In this document: in pieces, positions 15,183 to 17,613 of the stretch
Layout of the letters: every line of letters begins with the position of its first letter
Numbering within the stretch: the first letter of the stretch is position 1
DNA from: Bacillota bacterium
GTDB taxonomy: Bacteria > Bacillota > Dethiobacteria > SKNC01
Assembly (NCBI GenBank): GCA_007121375.1
Contig: SKLX01000166.1
Location: forward strand, 1 to 17,613
Reading direction: 5' to 3'
DNA length: 17,613 bases
The notes under the pieces: generated by a model
The model's database searches: none
Seen by the model: only the letters and a program-made list of their open reading frames with translations
What the model was told of the DNA's origin: nothing
Position numbers and translations under genes: made by a program

Positions 15183-16283
15183 ATGACCCAAAGGATACAT
15201 GGAGGAGATGTGGCAAAAGTACAAAAGAGCCTGGGATTTAAAAAGGGAGAACTTATAGATTTCAGCGCCAACATTAATCCCCTGGGGCCCTCCTCTTTGG
15301 TAATGGAAGAACTTAAAAACAGCCTGGAGGAAATAATAAATTATCCCGACCCCCGGTGCACCGAACTCCGGGAGGCAGTGGCTGATAATTACCCTGTAGA
15401 GGATTCTTCTTTAATATTTGGAAACGGGGCCAGCGAACTCATTTTTATTTTGATGAAAGTACTTAACCCCTCCAGGGTTTTAATTCCTGCCCCCACTTTT
15501 ATTGAATACCAGTATGGGGCTCAAAGTGTTAACAGCCAGGTAACTTTCCTTAACCTGCCCCATGAAAGGTCCTTTTCCCTACCTTTAGAGGAACTCCTGG
15601 AAGAACTTTCCCGGGTTGACCTGGTTTTTTTATGTAACCCCAATAACCCTACGGGTACCCTGTGGAAAAAAGAAGAAATTAAAAATATAATAGAGAGGGC
15701 AGGAGCAAAGGGAGTTTGGATGGTGCTGGATGAGGCTTTTATGGATTTTCTTGAAGAAGAGGATAAATATTCCCTTTTAAAAGAAGTTAAGGAGAACCCT
15801 TTCCAGAAATTGTTTGTTTTACGTTCCATGACGAAATTTTTTGCCATACCGGGGCTGCGGTTAGGCTGGGGTGCCGGCCCAGGGGAAATAATAAAAAAAA
15901 TGGAGATGGCTAAAGATCCCTGGAATGTTAATATCCTGGCCCAGGCAGCAGGCAAAAAGGCCCTGGAGGATAAAACCTATATTACAAAGACCAGGGAGTT
16001 GATTAAAAAAGAAAAAGGCTTTTTGTATGAGGAACTTGGGAAAATAGAGGGTTTGAAGCCCTACTGGCCTGGAGCAAACTATGTATTTGTGGAGCTGGAG
16101 AGAAATTTTCCTGACTCAGGCTTATTAAGGGAAAGACTTTCCCGAAATGGTATACTCATCAGGGACTGTGCCAGCTATCCTAATCTTAATTCCCGATTTT
16201 TCCGCACCGCCGTTCGTTGCCGCAGGGAGAATAACCTTTTGATAAAAGCTTTAAAAGAAGTCCTGGGTCAGGGGAGGAGATAG
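15183..16283 (+). CDS. cobD: L-threonine-O-3-phosphate decarboxylase CobD (PLP enzyme)
   Basis: Decarboxylates L-threonine phosphate to (R)-1-amino-2-propanol O-2-phosphate, the linker that CbiB attaches. The 366-residue protein is a fold-type I aminotransferase relative. IHGGDV and DFSANINPLGP at the N-terminus are typical of CobD and separate it from histidinol-phosphate aminotransferase, the nearest alternative; FLCNPNNPTG and LDEAFMDF bind the cofactor, and Lys218 in RSMTKFFAIPGLRLG is the PLP Schiff-base lysine. ATG 15183 follows AAAAGGAG (15167-15174). The 6-base gap to cobC and lack of any internal promoter signal support the same transcript. A threonine kinase supplying its substrate is not in the window. 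Confidence 0.95.
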   Translation: MTQRIHGGDVAKVQKSLGFKKGELIDFSANINPLGPSSLVMEELKNSLEEIINYPDPRCTELREAVADNYPVEDSSLIFGNGASELIFILMKVLNPSRVLIPAPTFIEYQYGAQSVNSQVTFLNLPHERSFSLPLEELLEELSRVDLVFLCNPNNPTGTLWKKEEIKNIIERAGAKGVWMVLDEAFMDFLEEEDKYSLLKEVKENPFQKLFVLRSMTKFFAIPGLRLGWGAGPGEIIKKMEMAKDPWNVNILAQAAGKKALEDKTYITKTRELIKKEKGFLYEELGKIEGLKPYWPGANYVFVELERNFPDSGLLRERLSRNGILIRDCASYPNLNSRFFRTAVRCRRENNLLIKALKEVLGQGRR

Positions 16284-16289
16284 GGGACC

Positions 16290-16901
16290 ATGAATAAAAT
16301 ATTTTATTTACTTCGCCACGGTGAAACACAATGGAATAAAGAATGGAGATTACAGGGACAAAGGGATATTGAGTTAAGTGAAAGGGGCATTGAGCAGGCT
16401 TATAAGGCGGCGGAAAGGTTAAGGGATCTGAAAGTAGACTATGCCTTCAGCAGTGATTTGAAACGGGCAGTTAAGACGGGGGAAATAGTTACCCGCTCCT
16501 GGGAACTGGAATTAAAGAAAGAACCCCTCTTAAGGGAAGTAAATTTCGGTAAATGGGAGGGGTTAAGATATGATGATTTTACCCCTGGGGAACAGGAGGA
16601 ATTTCAATCCTGGCTGGATGACCCTGACTGGGAAGCTCCCCAGGGAGGCTCCCAGAGGGAACTCCAGGAAAGGATTAAAAAATTTTTAAGTCAATTCCTG
16701 GAGGGAGAAGAGGATAAAAAAATTTTTGTAGCTACCCATGGAGGGCCTATTAAAACTATAATAAGTGAGGCATTGGGGATGGACCTGAAAAATTCTTCCC
16801 GGTTGGCGGCTTCCCCTGCTTCCTTGAGCATTGTTCACTATTACGGGAATAAAGGATACCTGGTCCTTTTTAACGACACCTGCCATCTGGCCCATGTTTA
16901 A
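16290..16901 (+). CDS. cobC: Histidine phosphatase, probable alpha-ribazole phosphatase CobC
   Basis: Member of the phosphoglycerate-mutase-like histidine phosphatases. The 203-residue protein has LLRHGETQWN with the phospho-accepting His10, FSSDLKRAVKT with Arg59, LREVNFGKWEG with Glu83, and ATHGGP with His150, the full active-site set. Its place as last gene of a B12 operon after cobD supports the role of removing the 5' phosphate of alpha-ribazole phosphate or cobalamin phosphate. Sequence alone cannot tell this from other small-molecule phosphatases of the family, so the function rests on context. It starts 6 bases after cobD. Confidence 0.88.
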   Translation: MNKIFYLLRHGETQWNKEWRLQGQRDIELSERGIEQAYKAAERLRDLKVDYAFSSDLKRAVKTGEIVTRSWELELKKEPLLREVNFGKWEGLRYDDFTPGEQEEFQSWLDDPDWEAPQGGSQRELQERIKKFLSQFLEGEEDKKIFVATHGGPIKTIISEALGMDLKNSSRLAASPASLSIVHYYGNKGYLVLFNDTCHLAHV

Positions 16902-16918
16902 TGTGACAAAATTACCAC

Positions 16919-16949
16919 AAAATCGACCAGATCCCCTGGCAGGATTTTT
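16919..16949 (+). terminator. Weak hairpin after the B12 operon, possible terminator
   Basis: AAAATC (16919-16924) and GATTTT (16943-16948) flank CCAG (16927-16930)/CTGG (16936-16939) with a small internal loop and a 5-base loop, followed by TTC and another T-run. The stem is interrupted and the T-tract partly lies inside it, so termination would be weak or partial, and read-through into the next gene is possible. Confidence 0.35.
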
Positions 16950-17019
16950 CATTTTTCTCACGAATTATCATATAAGAGTATGGACATAATAGTTTTATCC
17001 TCTAAAGGGAGGGTCTACC

Positions 17020-17478
17020 ATGACAGAAGAAAAGAACAACAATCAGGAGGAAGGCCAGGTTATAAAGTTCAAAGTTCGTTTTGATTACAAGGGAAAAAGT
17101 AAGCCTCCCAAGCTGTTTTTTGGTGGAAAGAATTCCGAAAACAGTGCCGAAGATTTAAGGGATCAGCAGATGGCTATGTGGAGAAATATTCCCATTCAGG
17201 GAGTAAGGGTTGAAAATATTGATTTGGGTGAGATTTATACCGTTTATGACGAAGAGGTAGAAGATGAAGTAGCTTATGCTCCTATGGAACTCCTGGTCTC
17301 AGCCGATAATATTGAAGACCTGGTAAGATTTATTGTGCGGGAGGAGTTTCGCCGCATAGAATTTCTTGAGCCTGAATCCATCGAGTTAAATAAACAGCTC
17401 ATGGAAAAGCTTTTTTTCAGGATGAATGAAGAAATGAAAACCCAAATTTATATCAGGACTAAAAAATATAAGGAATAG
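17020..17478 (+). CDS. Protein of unknown function, 152 residues
   Basis: I do not recognise this protein. The start is good: ATG 17020 follows GGGAGGG (17007-17013) by 6 bases, and the gene ends at TAG before a strong terminator, so it is very likely real. The product is soluble-looking, with no signal peptide or membrane segment, contains no cysteine or histidine, and is rich in Glu and Lys. Residues 1-13 are a low-complexity polar stretch, followed by an apparent beta region (VIKFKVRFDYKG, PKLFFGG), a middle acidic segment (YDEEVEDEVAYAPMELL) and a predicted helical C-terminal part (about 95-145). It lies 118 bases after cobC, a much larger gap than any within the operon, so it is probably a separate unit and I would not infer a B12 role. 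Confidence 0.85.
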   Translation: MTEEKNNNQEEGQVIKFKVRFDYKGKSKPPKLFFGGKNSENSAEDLRDQQMAMWRNIPIQGVRVENIDLGEIYTVYDEEVEDEVAYAPMELLVSADNIEDLVRFIVREEFRRIEFLEPESIELNKQLMEKLFFRMNEEMKTQIYIRTKKYKE

Positions 17479-17517
17479 TTAGTTAAAAAAATATATAGTA
17501 AGGACACAAAAGGTATG

Positions 17518-17541
17518 ACAGCCCCCAGGGGCTGTTTTTTT
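17518..17541 (+). terminator. Strong intrinsic terminator after the unknown gene
   Basis: ACAGCCC (17518-17524) and GGGCTGT (17529-17535) form a GC-rich stem with a CCAG loop, followed by a T-run to 17541 and a further four T. It lies 39 bases after the stop codon of the 152-residue protein and would end that transcript, and any read-through from the B12 operon. Confidence 0.88.
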
Positions 17542-17603
17542 ATTTTAAAAGAATTATTATTTTAAATTCAACATAAAATATTACCGGGTAATTATGTTTT
17601 TTT

Positions 17604-17611
17604 GGAGGGAG
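17604..17611 (+). promoter_or_regulatory. Probable Shine-Dalgarno of a gene starting beyond the right edge
   Basis: GGAGGGAG sits two bases before the window's end, after an AT-rich stretch, and has the look of the strong ribosome sites used by other genes here. The start codon itself is not in the window. Confidence 0.35.
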
Positions 17612-17613
17612 AG

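Noticed and set aside
15521..15955. 144-codon reverse-strand open frame inside cobD
   Set aside because: It is Ser/Arg-rich composition typical of the antisense of a purine-rich gene and lies wholly within a clear CobD; similar reverse frames across the operon were left out for the same reason.
16961..16990. TATAAG (16971-16976) or CATAAT (16985-16990) as a promoter for the 152-residue protein gene
   Set aside because: Neither has a matching -35 at proper spacing. A promoter may exist here but I cannot support a specific one.
17580..17603. ATTAC/GTAAT hairpin followed by T's as a second terminator
   Set aside because: The stem is only five AT-rich pairs with a gap before the T-run, and a probable Shine-Dalgarno follows at once, so it is more likely leader sequence of the next gene.

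Overview
The window is almost entirely one forward-strand vitamin B12 locus. The layout, tight gene packing, purine-rich Shine-Dalgarno sites, frequent TTG/GTG starts, a B12 riboswitch with an intrinsic terminator, and the anaerobic (early cobalt insertion) Cbi enzyme set all point to an anaerobic member of the Bacillota, probably Clostridia-like. I cannot name the genus from sequence alone.

Layout: 1-360 is the 3' end of a TrkH-type potassium transporter gene. The 411-base gap 361-771 holds a probable sigma-A promoter with an extended -10 (446-474), a cobalamin riboswitch (about 498-658) and its terminator (701-728). From 772 to 16901 run 18 co-directional genes with no gap larger than about 40 bases and several overlaps: cobQ, a second cobQ, cbiD, cbiE, cbiT, cbiL, cbiF, cbiG, cbiH, cbiJ, cbiX (short form), cbiC, cbiA, cobU, cbiB, cobS, cobD, cobC. 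They are followed by a weak hairpin, an unrecognised 152-residue protein gene (17020-17478), a strong terminator (17518-17541), and what looks like the Shine-Dalgarno of another gene just beyond the right edge.

How the genes work together: CbiX puts cobalt into sirohydrochlorin. CbiL, CbiH, CbiF, CbiG, CbiD, CbiJ, CbiE/CbiT and CbiC then methylate, contract, deacylate, reduce, decarboxylate and rearrange the ring to cobyrinic acid. CbiA amidates the a and c side chains and CobQ the remaining four. CobD makes aminopropanol phosphate and CbiB attaches it. CobU activates the product, CobS adds the lower-ligand nucleoside, and CobC is the matching alpha-ribazole phosphatase. Not in the window are uroporphyrinogen methyltransferase and precorrin-2 dehydrogenase, the corrinoid adenosyltransferase, CobT, and a cobalt transporter; these must lie elsewhere or be supplied otherwise.

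Points of most interest: two adjacent, divergent cobyric acid synthase genes, the first with changes at positions that are normally near-invariant; two separate gene overlaps (cbiD/cbiE and cbiG/cbiH) in which the upstream gene ends in Trp-Trp-Glu-stop read out of frame from the downstream gene's Gly-Ile-Gly-Pro-Gly codons; a single-domain CbiX; and a possible antiterminator formed by the riboswitch's own B12 box. I see no mobile element, CRISPR array, tRNA or rRNA.
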